Assembly: GCF_900176365.1 (NCBI RefSeq)
Contig: NZ_FWXY01000024.1
Location: 1-64,000, forward strand
Origin: Desulfocicer vacuolatum DSM 3385
Lineage (GTDB): Bacteria > Desulfobacterota > Desulfobacteria > Desulfobacterales > Desulfobacteraceae
Length of the DNA: 64,000 nucleotides
Reading direction: 5' to 3'
Shown: positions 40,914-51,884 of the stretch, piece after piece
Layout of the letters: each line of letters starts with the position of its first letter
Position numbering within the stretch: the first letter of the stretch is position 1
Translations under genes and position numbers: made by a program
The notes under the pieces: generated by a model
Told to the model about the DNA's origin: nothing
What the model saw: the letters and a program-made list of their open reading frames with translations, nothing else
Database searches by the model: none

Positions 40914-43900
40914 ATGAATGTCATTAAAACGGCCATTGGCAGGCCAGTTACCATGGCGGTCATGGTGATATTAATTGTGTTGTTCGGACTCATCGGTCTT
41001 ACCCGGCTGCCCATTCAGCTGGCCCCGGATACGGATTTACCTGAAATCGAGGTAAGAACGGTGTGGGCCGGAGCCAGCCCCACAGAGATGGAAAGTGAGG
41101 TGGTGGAACGCCAGGAAGATAAGCTTAAAAGCCTTCAGAACCTCCAGAAAATGGAAAGTTCATCTTATAATGATTACGCCACCATTACCCTTACCTTTGA
41201 TCTTGAAACCGACATTGATACAGCCCTTTTCCGGGTTTCCAACAAGCTCAATGAAGTGTCTGAATATCCTGATAATGTGCTGCAGCCGGTGCTGTCCAGC
41301 TCCGGAGGATCTTCCCAACCCATCATCTGGATGCTGTTAAAGACCAAGGAAGGCCCGGACACGGAAATTTTGAAGTACAAAACTTTTTTTGAAAATGAGA
41401 TCCGTCAATACCTGGAACGGATAGAGGGGGTTTCTTCTCTTTTGGTTTTCGGTGGCACCGAGGATCAGCTGGAAATTGTCATTGATCCTGAAAAAATGAC
41501 CCGCCGGGGCATCACCATCAATCAGGTTATCTCCCGTCTGGTGGCAGCCAATCAGGATATCTCTGCAGGCGTTCTGGGCATTGACAGGAAAAATTATCGC
41601 ATCAGAACCGTGGCTAAATTTCAAACGGCCCTGGACCCCCTGGATGTGGTGATTTACGATGATGGTATCAACCGGGTGTTTCTGCGTGATGTGGCCACCA
41701 CCGCCATTGGCTATGAACCCCAGTTTGTCTCTGTTATGGAAAACGGCAGAGAGGGCATTGTTGTGGGGGTTAAAAAGCAAAAGGGCGGCAATGTCATTGA
41801 CATTGTGGAGCGGGTAAAGGCCGAGGTGGATCGGCTGAATAAAGAAGTGTTGGCCCCCAGGGGTCTATATATCAACTGGGCCCATGATGAAGCCCCTTAT
41901 ATCCTGACCTCCATTGACAACATGAAACAAAATGTTCTCATTGGTGCCATCCTTGCCGTTGTGGTGCTGCTGATATTTCTGGGTAGCCTGCGTTCCACCC
42001 TCACCATCAGCCTTGCCATTCCCATTTCCGCCGTTGGTACCTTTATCTTTTTGTGGCTTTTGGACAGAAATTTAAATGTGGTGAGCCTTGCCGGTATCTC
42101 CTTTGCCGTGGGCATGCTGGTGGACAATGCCATTGTGGTATTGGAAAACATTGACCGCCACCGCCAGATGGGAAAAAAAATATTTGACGCCGTTTACCAG
42201 GGGGCAAGCGAAGTGTTTGGTGCGGTGGTGGCGTCCACCCTCACCACTGTGGCAGTGTTTTTGCCTGTTATTTTTATTCGTCAGGAGGCAGGGCAGCTTT
42301 TTAAGGATATTGCCATTGCCATCACCGCCTCCATTGCCTTGAGCCTTCTGGTATCAGTTACTGTGATTCCTTCATTTATGCATTTTATTTACAAAAACAG
42401 GCCGCCGGTCAAGGCCGATGCGGTTAAAAAAGGACCGGGGGCATATGTGGGGGCTTTTTTTGTGGGTATGATCATGGCGGTGTCCAATCTTTTCCAGAAA
42501 AATGTTTTCACCCGCATTGTGTGCATCCTTGTTTTTACCTCGCTGTCCATTGCTGCGGCCTGGAGTCTCATGCCCAAGGCTGAATATCTGCCCCAGGGCA
42601 ACCGTAATTTTGTCATGAATATTCTGGTGCCGCCCCCGGGATATTCCGCAGAAAAACGAAGGGAAGTAGGGGAGTATCTTTTTGATCAGACCGATAAATA
42701 CCGGATTCCCGGAGATCATGATCTGCCCTTGATCCGAAACATGTTCTATTTTTCATCGGATTTTCTGTCGGGGTTCGGTCTGTCCGCCACAGATGAATAT
42801 GAGACCCAGGCCAGTCGGTTCATTCCCACTTTGACGGCCTTGATCAACTCTTTGCCCGGCATGTTCGGCATCAGTATACAGCCGGGGATTTTTGAAAGTG
42901 GTATCGGTAAAGGGCGCACCGTGGATTTAAACATTTCCGGTGAAGACATGAACGCCATTGTCGGCGCGGGGCGGACCTTGTTCGGGGCGGTGTCTCAAAC
43001 CATCCCCGGTTCCCAGATCCGTCCGGTGCCTTCCCTTGAAATCTCCTACCCCGAAGGTCGGGTGGTGGCAGATAAAATGAAACTTGCAGCCAATGGTCTC
43101 ACTGAACGGGAACTGGGTATTTATGTGGACGTACTCATGAACGGCAGAAAGGTGGATGAGTTTGGCCCGGAGGGCAAAGATCGCATTGATCTTGTGGTCC
43201 GGGGGGCAAAAGATCGTTTTAAAACCCCGGAGGATATTCTCAATGCCCCCATTGTCAGTAACATTGGAAGGCAGGTACGGGTGGGGGATGTGGCAAGCAT
43301 TTCCTATGATTCGGGTATGACACAGATTGATCGGCTGGAGAAAAAAAGAAACATTCGTCTGGAGATCACCCCGCCCCTTGACATTCCCTTGCAGACGGCC
43401 ATTGAAACCATCAAGGGGCTTTGTGATAATCTGCTGGCATCGGGTAAGGTGAAAAATGTCAGCCTGGATCTCGGGGGCAATGCAGACAAGCTTGAAGAGA
43501 CCTTTGATGCCTTGAAGTGGAACCTTTTGCTGGCTTTGATGATCACCTACCTTCTCATGGCAGCGCTGTTTGAAAATTTTCTTTATCCGTTGATTATCAT
43601 GTTCAGTGTGCCCCTGGCTGCGGCGGGGGGGCTCATGGGGCTTCGCCTGGTGAACCTGTTCATTGCGCCACAGCCTTTGGATGTATTGACCATGCTGGGC
43701 TTCATCATTCTTGTGGGAACAGTGGTGAACAACGCCATCCTCATTGTCCATCAGTCTTTAAACAATGTCCGGTATGCCAATATGCCGGGGATGACTGCCA
43801 TTTCTGAGTCGGTGCGAACCCGTATCCGGCCCATTTTCATGAGTGCCTGTACCAGTATTTTTGCCCTTATGCCCCTGGTGGTTGCCACGGGATCGGGCAG

Positions 43901-44039
43901 TGAGCTGTACCGGGGCATCGGCAGCGTGATCCTTGGGGGCTTGGCCCTGTCAACGGTGTTTACGCTGTTTGTGATTCCGGCGCTTCTGGCGTTTTTCATC
44001 GGGCTGGAGAAAAATGTGGATGTGAACCATGCTCAATAA
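40914..44039 (+). CDS. RND-family efflux pump, inner-membrane transporter (AcrB-like)
   Basis: A 1041-residue RND transporter, normal length for the HAE1 group. Helix 1 is RPVTMAVMVILIVLFGLIGL. The second membrane block includes AGISFAVGMLVDNAIVVLENIDRHR, carrying the two-acid proton-relay region (GMLVDNAIV), repeated later as GFIILVGTVVNNAILIVHQSL where the acids are Asn, as usual. Two large periplasmic loops are present. It exports drugs, bile-like compounds or metals out through the adaptor and outer-membrane factor. The substrate is not predictable. Confidence 0.95.
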   Translation: MNVIKTAIGRPVTMAVMVILIVLFGLIGLTRLPIQLAPDTDLPEIEVRTVWAGASPTEMESEVVERQEDKLKSLQNLQKMESSSYNDYATITLTFDLETDIDTALFRVSNKLNEVSEYPDNVLQPVLSSSGGSSQPIIWMLLKTKEGPDTEILKYKTFFENEIRQYLERIEGVSSLLVFGGTEDQLEIVIDPEKMTRRGITINQVISRLVAANQDISAGVLGIDRKNYRIRTVAKFQTALDPLDVVIYDDGINRVFLRDVATTAIGYEPQFVSVMENGREGIVVGVKKQKGGNVIDIVERVKAEVDRLNKEVLAPRGLYINWAHDEAPYILTSIDNMKQNVLIGAILAVVVLLIFLGSLRSTLTISLAIPISAVGTFIFLWLLDRNLNVVSLAGISFAVGMLVDNAIVVLENIDRHRQMGKKIFDAVYQGASEVFGAVVASTLTTVAVFLPVIFIRQEAGQLFKDIAIAITASIALSLLVSVTVIPSFMHFIYKNRPPVKADAVKKGPGAYVGAFFVGMIMAVSNLFQKNVFTRIVCILVFTSLSIAAAWSLMPKAEYLPQGNRNFVMNILVPPPGYSAEKRREVGEYLFDQTDKYRIPGDHDLPLIRNMFYFSSDFLSGFGLSATDEYETQASRFIPTLTALINSLPGMFGISIQPGIFESGIGKGRTVDLNISGEDMNAIVGAGRTLFGAVSQTIPGSQIRPVPSLEISYPEGRVVADKMKLAANGLTERELGIYVDVLMNGRKVDEFGPEGKDRIDLVVRGAKDRFKTPEDILNAPIVSNIGRQVRVGDVASISYDSGMTQIDRLEKKRNIRLEITPPLDIPLQTAIETIKGLCDNLLASGKVKNVSLDLGGNADKLEETFDALKWNLLLALMITYLLMAALFENFLYPLIIMFSVPLAAAGGLMGLRLVNLFIAPQPLDVLTMLGFIILVGTVVNNAILIVHQSLNNVRYANMPGMTAISESVRTRIRPIFMSACTSIFALMPLVVATGSGSELYRGIGSVILGGLALSTVFTLFVIPALLAFFIGLEKNVDVNHAQ

Positions 44040-44073
44040 TAGAGGTCTGGAGGAAAGAGTGGGATTAAAAACC

Positions 44074-45345
44074 ATGAAAAAATATATTTTTATACTGTTT
44101 TGTGCACTGGTGATTTTGATTCCGTCGGGATCGGCTTTTGCCCTTGAAACCCTTGATATTTTGCAAAAAGATGCCTGTGAGAACCGTGACCTGGTTAAAC
44201 GTTACCAGGCAGATCTGGATATTCTTATGGCCCGGGAAGTAAAAACCCGGGGGGCTTTTTATCCATCTTTGGACCTTGGATACACCCTGAATAAATTAAA
44301 TCATGACACCGCCGCCGGTGAGGACAGTGAGAATGACACTTTTACCGGGACAATCTCATGGAATCTTTTTGCCGGTTTTAAAGATTATTATACCCTTAAG
44401 TCGGTGCAGAATCTTACCCGGGCCGGTCAATTCAAGCTCGATTTGATCCGGCAGGATATTCGTCTCAATGTGGCCATGGATTTTCTTGGCATTTATCGCT
44501 CCATGGAGAATCTTAAAGTGGCCGAGGCTGCAGTGAAGCTCTATGATGACCGGTTGCGCCAGATTGATCTAAAGGTCAAGGTGGGGGTGTTGAAAAAGAC
44601 CGATTTTTTAAAGGTCAAGGTGGAGATGGACAATGCCCTTCAGACCCGGCGGCGGGTGGAAGCGGCTGTGGCGGCGGGAATCAATCGCCTGGCCTTTGAA
44701 ATTGGCAGATCCGTTGACGCAGGTGAACTCGATTTTGCCATTTTCAACCATTTGCCGGAAAAAGGATCTGTTACGGAATGTCAAAAACGTCTTTTATCAA
44801 GCAGGAGCGATCTTAATGCCTTGAGGATGGCCTTTGCTGCAGCTGAAATGAACGTTTCTGCATCCAGGGCATCCCTTTATCCCCGGGCCGATCTTTCCCT
44901 TGGTTACAGCTCCCACACCCGGGACGGTTTTTTTCCTGAGAATTTTGAAAATTCCGATGATGAGGTGCGTTGCCAGGCGGTGATCTCCATGAATCTTTTT
45001 GACGGCATGCAAAAATATGCCGTTACCCGTCAGGCAAGGCTTGAGCAGCAGAAGATTCGGTTTGATATCCGGGAGCTTGAAGAGACCTTGAAAACAGAGC
45101 TTGAAAATGTTCTGCTTGATATGGATGTGGCCTTTGATAATTTGATTGTGGCAAAGGCCGGAACCGTTGAAGCAAAAGAAAATTTAAGGATTACGGATCT
45201 TGCCTTTGGCCAGGGCATCGGCACTTCCACCGACGTTCTGGATGCGATTTTCGGTATTTCCCGGGCACGGTTTAATCTGGTCACCGCCTACACCGAGGTA
45301 TTTGAGACCCATTTCAGGCTTCGACGTCTTTTGGAAGATTTTTAA
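44074..45345 (+). CDS. TolC-family outer-membrane efflux channel
   Basis: About 423 residues with a signal peptide (KKYIFILFCALVILIPSGSA, cleaved near AFA-LE). Two long coiled-coil OEP repeats follow: LDIQKDACENRDLVKRYQADL-type helices and RSDLNALRMAFAAAEMNVSA. I list the ATG at 44074; a GTG at 44059 has better ribosome-binding spacing (GGAGG 5 bases before) and would add 5 residues. The frame upstream overlaps the pump stop. It completes the tripartite pump. Confidence 0.92.
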   Translation: MKKYIFILFCALVILIPSGSAFALETLDILQKDACENRDLVKRYQADLDILMAREVKTRGAFYPSLDLGYTLNKLNHDTAAGEDSENDTFTGTISWNLFAGFKDYYTLKSVQNLTRAGQFKLDLIRQDIRLNVAMDFLGIYRSMENLKVAEAAVKLYDDRLRQIDLKVKVGVLKKTDFLKVKVEMDNALQTRRRVEAAVAAGINRLAFEIGRSVDAGELDFAIFNHLPEKGSVTECQKRLLSSRSDLNALRMAFAAAEMNVSASRASLYPRADLSLGYSSHTRDGFFPENFENSDDEVRCQAVISMNLFDGMQKYAVTRQARLEQQKIRFDIRELEETLKTELENVLLDMDVAFDNLIVAKAGTVEAKENLRITDLAFGQGIGTSTDVLDAIFGISRARFNLVTAYTEVFETHFRLRRLLEDF

Positions 45346-45410
45346 CCCCGGCGCGGTTGAGCAAGCTGCAAGCCGGGAATGAAAAATATTGGATTTTCAA
45401 TGGAAGGCAA

Positions 45411-45530
<120 letters not shown>

Positions 45531-45814
45531 CCAAACACAAGACGACAAACTATCATTGTCTTTGGATTAATGCAAGTTTAAAATTGCCTTTCCCGAAAAA
45601 AAACCTTGGTGCAATTATCTTGACACCAACCCATTTAAAGATTAACTTATTACATTTTATTTGGCGTATGAAGATTCTTTGCATTTTGCTTTTGCCGGGC
45701 AGTTGAGCCCATGGAAATGTACTGAAAAAACAATAGAAATTTATTCATAGCGTTTTGCAGATGTGCAGAATCATATCTGTAATTTAATGATTTAGGGTCG
45801 CAGAAAGGAAACAA

Positions 45815-47251
45815 ATGCAGGTAAGTATAGAAGATAAAAGCACTGTCAAAAAAGTGATTCACATTGAGATTTCAGAAAAACAGGTCTCCAAAGAACTCAA
45901 TGATGCCTACAAAGAATTGAAAAAAACGGTGGACATTAAAGGGTTTAGAAAGGGAAAAGCGCCCCGCAAGGTTCTGGAAGCAAGATTCAGCAAAGATGTT
46001 CATGCTGATATCACCCCCCGTTTGATTCAAAATGCCTTTGTGGATGTGGTGGAAGAGCATAAGCTTGATCTGGCAGGTGCCCCCCGCATAGAGCCCCCGG
46101 AACTGGTGCCCGGACAGGCATATGCCTTTGATGCCGAGGTGGAAGTGCGACCTGAGATCGAGGACGTGGATTTCAAGGGCCTGGATCTTAAGAAAACCAT
46201 GTATGAGGTATCTGAAGATGAAATAGACAGTCAGATTCAGATGGTTAGAAAAAGTCTGGCCACCAAGGAAACCGTCACCGAAGAGCGACCGGTTGCCAAG
46301 GATGATTTTGTGCTCATTGATTACCAGGGGTTTGTGGATGGACAGCCCTTTGACAAAACTCCCCTGGTGGAAAATTATGTCATGGCCATTGGCGGCACTG
46401 TGATGCATGAAGAGTTTTCCGCAAAACTCACCGGTGCCCTTCCCGGTCAGAAACTTGAAATTGAGATTGCCTATGGTGAAGATGCTACAGATAAAGAGCT
46501 TGCCGGCCACACCATTACATATAAAGTTGAGTTAAAGGAAATCCAGGAAGAAGTCTTACCTCCGGAGGATGATACCCTGGCTGAAAAGCTTGGGGAATTT
46601 GAAAATCTCGAAGCTGTTAAGGCGGTTATCCGGGATAACCTGGAGCAGGGCTATGCTCAGCGCATTAAACATGAACTCAGCGAACAGGTGTTTTCCGCCC
46701 TTTTGGAAAAAAATGAATTTGAAGTACCTGATGTGCTTGTGGATGCAGAGCTTGAGGGCATTGTAAAAGAAGCCAAGGATGCCTATACCCAGAACAATGT
46801 TAACCTGGAAGATGTCGGCCTTGGTGAGGATTTCCTCAGAACCCAGTATCGGCACGTTGCGGAAAAACAGGCCAAAAGACATCTGCTGCTTGCTAAAATC
46901 ATTGAGCAGGAGAGCCTGGAGCTCACAGAAGAAGAGCTGGAAAAAGGCTTTGAAGAGATGGCTGTGGGTATGAAAGCCACCGCAGATGCTGTGAAAAATT
47001 TCTTTAACATGCAAAAAGATCAACTGCAATATTTCAAACATAACCTGCTTGAAAAAAAGGCAGCTGATATTATTATAGAAAGTGGAAACATCACAGAAAT
47101 AACCCCCGAGGAAGCCCAGGCTGCCCAGGATGCAGAAGCTGCCAAAGCAGTGGAAGCTGCGGCTGCAGCCCAGGAAGCAGTGGGTGAAGATGCCGCAGGT
47201 GAAGATACAGAAGCCGTAACCGAAACCCCGGCAGATGACACCACGGCATAA
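45815..47251 (+). CDS. tig: Trigger factor (ribosome-associated chaperone and prolyl isomerase)
   Basis: A 478-residue trigger factor. The N-terminal ribosome-binding domain has KGFRKGKAPRKVLEARF, close to the GFRxGKxP signature. The PPIase domain contains DDFVLIDYQGFVDGQPFDKTP. The C-terminal arms end in an unusually long acidic Ala/Glu-rich tail (about 45 residues after VIESGNITEITPEE), making it longer than E. coli TF (432). It is followed by clpP, clpX and lon, the classic tig-clp-lon order. AAAGGA precedes the ATG. Confidence 0.97.
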   Translation: MQVSIEDKSTVKKVIHIEISEKQVSKELNDAYKELKKTVDIKGFRKGKAPRKVLEARFSKDVHADITPRLIQNAFVDVVEEHKLDLAGAPRIEPPELVPGQAYAFDAEVEVRPEIEDVDFKGLDLKKTMYEVSEDEIDSQIQMVRKSLATKETVTEERPVAKDDFVLIDYQGFVDGQPFDKTPLVENYVMAIGGTVMHEEFSAKLTGALPGQKLEIEIAYGEDATDKELAGHTITYKVELKEIQEEVLPPEDDTLAEKLGEFENLEAVKAVIRDNLEQGYAQRIKHELSEQVFSALLEKNEFEVPDVLVDAELEGIVKEAKDAYTQNNVNLEDVGLGEDFLRTQYRHVAEKQAKRHLLLAKIIEQESLELTEEELEKGFEEMAVGMKATADAVKNFFNMQKDQLQYFKHNLLEKKAADIIIESGNITEITPEEAQAAQDAEAAKAVEAAAAAQEAVGEDAAGEDTEAVTETPADDTTA

Positions 47252-47306
47252 TATTTGTGATGGATGTTTCCATGATGCCAATCAGTAAAGATACAAGGAG
47301 AGAAAA

Positions 47307-47924
47307 GTGCCTTTAGTTCCAATGGTAGTTGAGCAGAGTAACAGGGGAGAGCGTGCCTATGATATCTACTCAAGACTTCTGAAAGACCGGATTATTTTTC
47401 TTGGCTCTGCCATCAATGATGAGATTGCCAATCTTATTGTGGCACAGCTTCTGTTTCTGGAGTCGGAAGATCCTGAAAAAGATATCAATTTTTATGTCAA
47501 TTCCCCCGGGGGCGTTGTCACTGCCGGTATGGCCATATATGATACCATGCAGTATATCAAGCCCGACGTGGTGACGGTGTGTATTGGTCAGGCTGCCAGC
47601 ATGGGGGCACTCCTCCTTGCTGCCGGGGCTGACGGCAAACGCTATTCTCTTCCCAATTCAAGGATTATGATCCATCAGCCCCTGGGAGGTGCCCAGGGGC
47701 AGGCGTCGGATATTCAGATCCAGGCCAACGAGATCCTTCGGATGAAAGATTCTCTCAACGAAATCCTGGCCAGACATACCGGCCAGTCCCTTGAAAAAGT
47801 TGCAGTGGACACGGATCGCGATTTTTTCATGTCCGGTGAGGAAGCAAAGGCCTATGGCCTTGTGGACCATGTGGTGCAGAACAGATCGGATGTGGAAAAG
47901 GAAGGCGCGCCAAAGGAGAAGTAA
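47307..47924 (+). CDS. clpP: ATP-dependent Clp protease proteolytic subunit
   Basis: A 205-residue ClpP serine protease. The catalytic Ser is in [14 protein letters not shown] and the catalytic His in [10 protein letters not shown], with the expected Asp in the C-terminal third. It begins at GTG 47307 with AAGGAGAG upstream; [24 protein letters not shown] is the canonical N terminus. It forms the tetradecameric chamber with ClpX, encoded 1 base after its stop. Confidence 0.98.
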   Translation: MPLVPMVVEQSNRGERAYDIYSRLLKDRIIFLGSAINDEIANLIVAQLLFLESEDPEKDINFYVNSPGGVVTAGMAIYDTMQYIKPDVVTVCIGQAASMGALLLAAGADGKRYSLPNSRIMIHQPLGGAQGQASDIQIQANEILRMKDSLNEILARHTGQSLEKVAVDTDRDFFMSGEEAKAYGLVDHVVQNRSDVEKEGAPKEK

Positions 47925-47925
47925 T

Positions 47926-49182
47926 ATGGCCAAAAAAGAAGATGGCAGTGATAAACTGCATTGTTCCTTCTGTGGGAAACATCAAAAAGAAGTGAAAAAG
48001 CTCATTGCAGGTCCAGGTGTTTATATCTGTGATGAGTGCGTGGAGTTGTGCGAAGAGATCATTGAAGATGACGGCAGTGAAGTGGAGGCCCCGGAAAAGA
48101 AAACCGCTACAAAGCGGTTGCCGCCCCGGGAGATCAAGGAGCTGCTGGATACCTATGTGATTGAGCAGGACCGGGCCAAAAAAGTGTTGTCTGTGGCGGT
48201 TTACAACCATTACAAGCGCCTTGATGCCGAGGATAAACGGGATGATGTGGAGATTCAAAAAAGCAATATTCTGCTCATTGGACCCACAGGGTGCGGGAAA
48301 ACTCTTTTGGCCCAGACCCTGGCCCGTTTTCTGGACGTGCCCTTTGCCCTTGCCGATGCCACAGCCCTCACCGAAGCAGGGTATGTGGGGGAGGATGTGG
48401 AAAATATTGTTCTCTCCCTGGTCCAGAATGCCGACTATGATATTGAAAAGGCCCAGCGGGGCATTATCTACATTGATGAGGTGGATAAAATTTCCCAGCG
48501 GGGTGATAATCCCTCCATCACCCGGGATGTTTCCGGTGAAGGGGTGCAGCAGGCCCTTTTAAAGATCATTGAAGGCACCACGGCAAGCATTCCTCCCAAG
48601 GGAGGGCGCAAGCATCCCCAGCAGGATTTTGTAAAGGTGGATACCTCCAATATTTTATTCATTTGCGGGGGAACCTTCACAGGGCTTGAAAAGGTGGTAC
48701 AAAGAAGAATCAGCACAAAATCCATGGGATTCGGTTCTGAATTAACCCACAAAAAAGAACGACCCGTGGGGGAACTGCTGGAGCAGCTCAAACCTGAAGA
48801 TCTCATTAAATTCGGTTTAATTCCTGAATTTCTTGGAAGACTTCCCATTGTCACCTCCCTTGGAGAACTCAATGAGTCTTCATTGATCAAGATCCTCCAG
48901 GAACCCAAAAATGCCCTGGTAAAACAGTACAAGCGTATGCTGGAGCTTGACGGGGTTGACCTTCAGTTCACCGACGAGGCCCTGGTGGCCATGGCAAAGG
49001 AAGCTGTGGGACGAAAGGCCGGTGCCAGGGGGCTTCGGGCCATTATGGAAGAGACCATGATGGACATTATGTATGAATTGCCCTCTGTTAAAAACGTAAA
49101 GGAGTGTATTGTGGGGGAAGAGGTGGTGTTGCAGCATGAAAAACCCATCCTCTTGTTTGAACAGACCCAGAAAAAAGCATAA
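47926..49182 (+). CDS. clpX: ATP-dependent Clp protease ATPase subunit ClpX
   Basis: A 418-residue AAA+ unfoldase. The N-terminal zinc domain is [19 protein letters not shown]...CDEC. Walker A is [15 protein letters not shown], Walker [11 protein letters not shown], and the ClpP-docking IGF-like loop is [11 protein letters not shown]-adjacent. It starts at ATG 47926 with AAGGAG in the end of clpP; a longer upstream frame is out of register with clpP coding and not used. It feeds tagged proteins to ClpP. Confidence 0.98.
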   Translation: MAKKEDGSDKLHCSFCGKHQKEVKKLIAGPGVYICDECVELCEEIIEDDGSEVEAPEKKTATKRLPPREIKELLDTYVIEQDRAKKVLSVAVYNHYKRLDAEDKRDDVEIQKSNILLIGPTGCGKTLLAQTLARFLDVPFALADATALTEAGYVGEDVENIVLSLVQNADYDIEKAQRGIIYIDEVDKISQRGDNPSITRDVSGEGVQQALLKIIEGTTASIPPKGGRKHPQQDFVKVDTSNILFICGGTFTGLEKVVQRRISTKSMGFGSELTHKKERPVGELLEQLKPEDLIKFGLIPEFLGRLPIVTSLGELNESSLIKILQEPKNALVKQYKRMLELDGVDLQFTDEALVAMAKEAVGRKAGARGLRAIMEETMMDIMYELPSVKNVKECIVGEEVVLQHEKPILLFEQTQKKA

Positions 49183-49203
49183 CCACAGGGAATTAAAATA
49201 CGA

Positions 49204-51564
49204 ATGATCAATATCACCAAATTGTTTAATCCCGACGGTTCCGAGGCCGATCCCAGCGAGTTGCCCATGGTGCCTTTACGGGATCTGGTTCTCTTTCCCC
49301 ACATGATCTCCCCGGTTTTTGTGGGAAGAGAGCCCTCCATCAAGGCGCTGTCTGAAGCCATGGCCAATGACAAGATGATTTTTCTGGTCACCCAGCAGGA
49401 TGCTGAAACCCTGAAACCCAAGATGAATGATATTTATCCGGTGGGAACCCAGGCAAAGATCAATCAGCTTTTGCGTCTTCCCGATGGAACCGTAAAAGTG
49501 CTTGTGGAGGGACAGTGCCGGGGGAAAATTTCCCGGCTGCGGGAAATGGACGGATATGTCACGGCCCAGTTTTTACCTGTGACCGATATTCCCATGGACC
49601 CCTCTTTGACCAAGGCATCGGTGCGCACCTTAATGGAAGCCTTTGAGAACTATGCCAAAATATCAGGTACCATTGGCAAAAGTTTTTTAAAAACCCTTTC
49701 CGAGGTGAGTAAAGATCCCGGTGCCCTGGTGGATACCATGGCGGCCCATATTCCGCTGAAGGTGGCGGATAAGCAAATGCTTCTGGATACCCCAAAACTT
49801 GAAGAACGCTTTGTTCTGCTGTTAAAGATGATTGAAGAGGAAAGTGAAGTGGTGACCATGTCCGAGAAAATCAAGGGCAGGGTCAAAGAGCAGATGGAGG
49901 CTCTCCAGAAAAAGCATTACCTCAATGAGCAGATGCGGGCCATCCAGAAAGAGATGGGGGATGAAGGGGCTGCCCCCCAGGAATATCAAGATCTTGAGCG
50001 GGATATCAAGAAAAAACGCCTGCCCAAAGAGGCGGCGTCTGTGGTGCGCAGGGAGTTTGAAAAACTCAAGCTCATGTCTCCCATGTCTTCGGAAGCCACA
50101 GTGGTGAGAAACTATATTGAATGGATAACTTCCCTGCCGTGGTATCGAAAAAGCCGGGTAAAGACGGATCTTGTCCAGGCGGAAGAGATTCTCAATCAGG
50201 ACCATTACGGACTTGAAAAACCCAAGGAACGGATTCTTGAATTTCTGGCCGTCCAGATGTTGGTTAAGAAAATCCGGGGACCCATTCTTTGTCTGGTGGG
50301 GCCGCCGGGGGTGGGGAAAACCTCCTTGGCCCGTTCTGTGGCCCGGGCCATGGGACGCTCTTTTGCCAGAATTTCTTTGGGCGGAGTCCGGGACGAGGCC
50401 GAAATAAGGGGACACCGACGTACCTATATCGGTGCCATGCCGGGGAAAATTATTCAGACATTGAAAAAAACCGGTTACAGCAATCCGGTGTTTTGTCTGG
50501 ATGAGGTGGATAAGATGAGTACGGATTTCAGGGGAGATCCCTCCTCTGCGCTCCTGGAAGTACTGGACCCGGAACAAAATCCCACATTTAATGATCATTA
50601 CCTGGATGTGGATTATGATCTGTCCGATATTCTTTTTATCACAACGGCCAACACCCTCCATGATATTCCCGCTCCGTTGCAGGATCGCATGGAAGTGATT
50701 CGTATCTCCGGATACACCGAGTATGAAAAGGAAAAAATTGCCCATGGTTTTCTCATACCCAAGCAGTTGAAACTCAACGGCCTGGATGCAGAACGGGTGA
50801 ATTTTTCCCACAATGCCGTGTTGAGCATCATCAAGGAGTACACCCGGGAAGCCGGGGTGAGAAACCTTGAGCGGGAAATTTCATCGGTGCTGAGAAAGAT
50901 TGCCAGGCACATTGTCCAGACCGGTGATGATAAACTGAAAAACATTTCTGCCAGAACCGTTGCCAAACATCTGGGGCAACCGCGTTTCCGCAATGGGGTG
51001 CTTGAGAAAAAAGACGGCATCGGCATTGTCACCGGGCTTGCCTGGACCCAGGCCGGGGGGCAGCTTTTAACCATTGAAACTGTTACCATGCCGGGTAAAG
51101 GCAATGTAAAGGTCACGGGAAAACTGGGCGAGGTGATGCAGGAGTCTGCATCGGCTGCGGTGAGTTATGTCAGATCCCGGAGCCTTTCTCTGGATATTCC
51201 GGAGGATTTTTATAAAACCCTGGATATCCATATCCATGTGCCTGAAGGGGCCATTCCCAAGGATGGGCCGTCGGCCGGTATTGCCATTTGCACAGCTGTG
51301 GTTTCCGTGCTGTCCGGGATGGCTGTGGACAGAAAGACCGCCATGACCGGAGAAATTACCCTTAGGGGACGTGTTTTGCCCGTGGGGGGCCTTAAAGAGA
51401 AGCTTCTGGCGGCCCATGCCAGTGGTATCAAGCGGGTGATTATTTCCCATGAAAATGAAAAGGATATCTCTGAACTTCCCCCTTCCATCAGAAAACAGCT
51501 GGACATTGTCCTGGTGGAAGAGATGGATGAGGTCCTTTCTTTGGCCCTGGTGGAAAAAAAATAA
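49204..51564 (+). CDS. lon: ATP-dependent protease Lon
   Basis: A 786-residue Lon. The N-terminal substrate domain begins near [20 protein letters not shown], the AAA+ module has Walker [16 protein letters not shown] and Walker [11 protein letters not shown], and the C-terminal protease domain has the Ser-Lys dyad: Ser690 in [11 protein letters not shown] and Lys731 in [11 protein letters not shown]. Standard length. It follows clpX by 21 bases in the same operon and is the last gene before the tRNA pair. Confidence 0.98.
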   Translation: MINITKLFNPDGSEADPSELPMVPLRDLVLFPHMISPVFVGREPSIKALSEAMANDKMIFLVTQQDAETLKPKMNDIYPVGTQAKINQLLRLPDGTVKVLVEGQCRGKISRLREMDGYVTAQFLPVTDIPMDPSLTKASVRTLMEAFENYAKISGTIGKSFLKTLSEVSKDPGALVDTMAAHIPLKVADKQMLLDTPKLEERFVLLLKMIEEESEVVTMSEKIKGRVKEQMEALQKKHYLNEQMRAIQKEMGDEGAAPQEYQDLERDIKKKRLPKEAASVVRREFEKLKLMSPMSSEATVVRNYIEWITSLPWYRKSRVKTDLVQAEEILNQDHYGLEKPKERILEFLAVQMLVKKIRGPILCLVGPPGVGKTSLARSVARAMGRSFARISLGGVRDEAEIRGHRRTYIGAMPGKIIQTLKKTGYSNPVFCLDEVDKMSTDFRGDPSSALLEVLDPEQNPTFNDHYLDVDYDLSDILFITTANTLHDIPAPLQDRMEVIRISGYTEYEKEKIAHGFLIPKQLKLNGLDAERVNFSHNAVLSIIKEYTREAGVRNLEREISSVLRKIARHIVQTGDDKLKNISARTVAKHLGQPRFRNGVLEKKDGIGIVTGLAWTQAGGQLLTIETVTMPGKGNVKVTGKLGEVMQESASAAVSYVRSRSLSLDIPEDFYKTLDIHIHVPEGAIPKDGPSAGIAICTAVVSVLSGMAVDRKTAMTGEITLRGRVLPVGGLKEKLLAAHASGIKRVIISHENEKDISELPPSIRKQLDIVLVEEMDEVLSLALVEKK

Positions 51565-51583
51565 AAGAGATGCTTTTTTTTGC

Positions 51584-51612
51584 TTGACACCCGGAGCGAT
51601 TAAATATATATA
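51584..51612 (+). promoter_or_regulatory. Promoter of the tRNA-Val/tRNA-Asp pair
   Basis: TTGACA (51584-51589), exactly 17 bases, then TATATA (51607-51612). The predicted start is about 10 bases before the tRNA. Confidence 0.75.
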
Positions 51613-51629
51613 TTGTCTCGTTTTTGAGG

Positions 51630-51705
51630 GGGCGAATAACTCAGTTGGTAGAGTGCAACCCTTACAAGGTTGAAGTCACAGGTTCGAGCCCTGTTTCGCC
51701 CACCA
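51630..51705 (+). tRNA. tRNA-Val (anticodon TAC)
   Basis: A 76-base tRNA with encoded CCA. The acceptor stem is GGGCGAA/TTCGCCC, the anticodon arm CAACC-CTTACAA-GGTTG gives TAC, and the T loop is GGTTCGAGCC. It folds normally. Confidence 0.96.
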
Positions 51706-51728
51706 CCTCCAAAACGATCACTTAATGC

Positions 51729-51806
51729 GGGGGCGTAGTTCAGTTTGGTTAGAACGCCTGCCTGTCACGCAGGAGGTCGCCGGTTCGAGTCCGGTCGCTC
51801 CCGCCA
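51729..51806 (+). tRNA. tRNA-Asp (anticodon GTC)
   Basis: A 78-base tRNA with encoded CCA. The acceptor is GGGGGCG/CGCTCCC with one G-T pair. The anticodon arm CCTGC-CTGTCAC-GCAGG gives GTC. It is 23 bases after tRNA-Val and shares its promoter. Confidence 0.96.
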
Positions 51807-51820
51807 TTAAAAAGATCAAA

Positions 51821-51862
51821 AAAGGGGATGTCAACGTTATCGTTGACATCCCCTTTTTTGTT
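51821..51862. terminator. Terminator after the tRNA pair
   Basis: A stem of about 17 bp, AAAAGGGGATGTCAACG and its complement, with a short loop, followed by T6. It also faces the end of the leftward FmdE-like gene and could serve both. Confidence 0.88.
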
Positions 51863-51884
51863 TGAAAACCCAGGTCCGGGTACT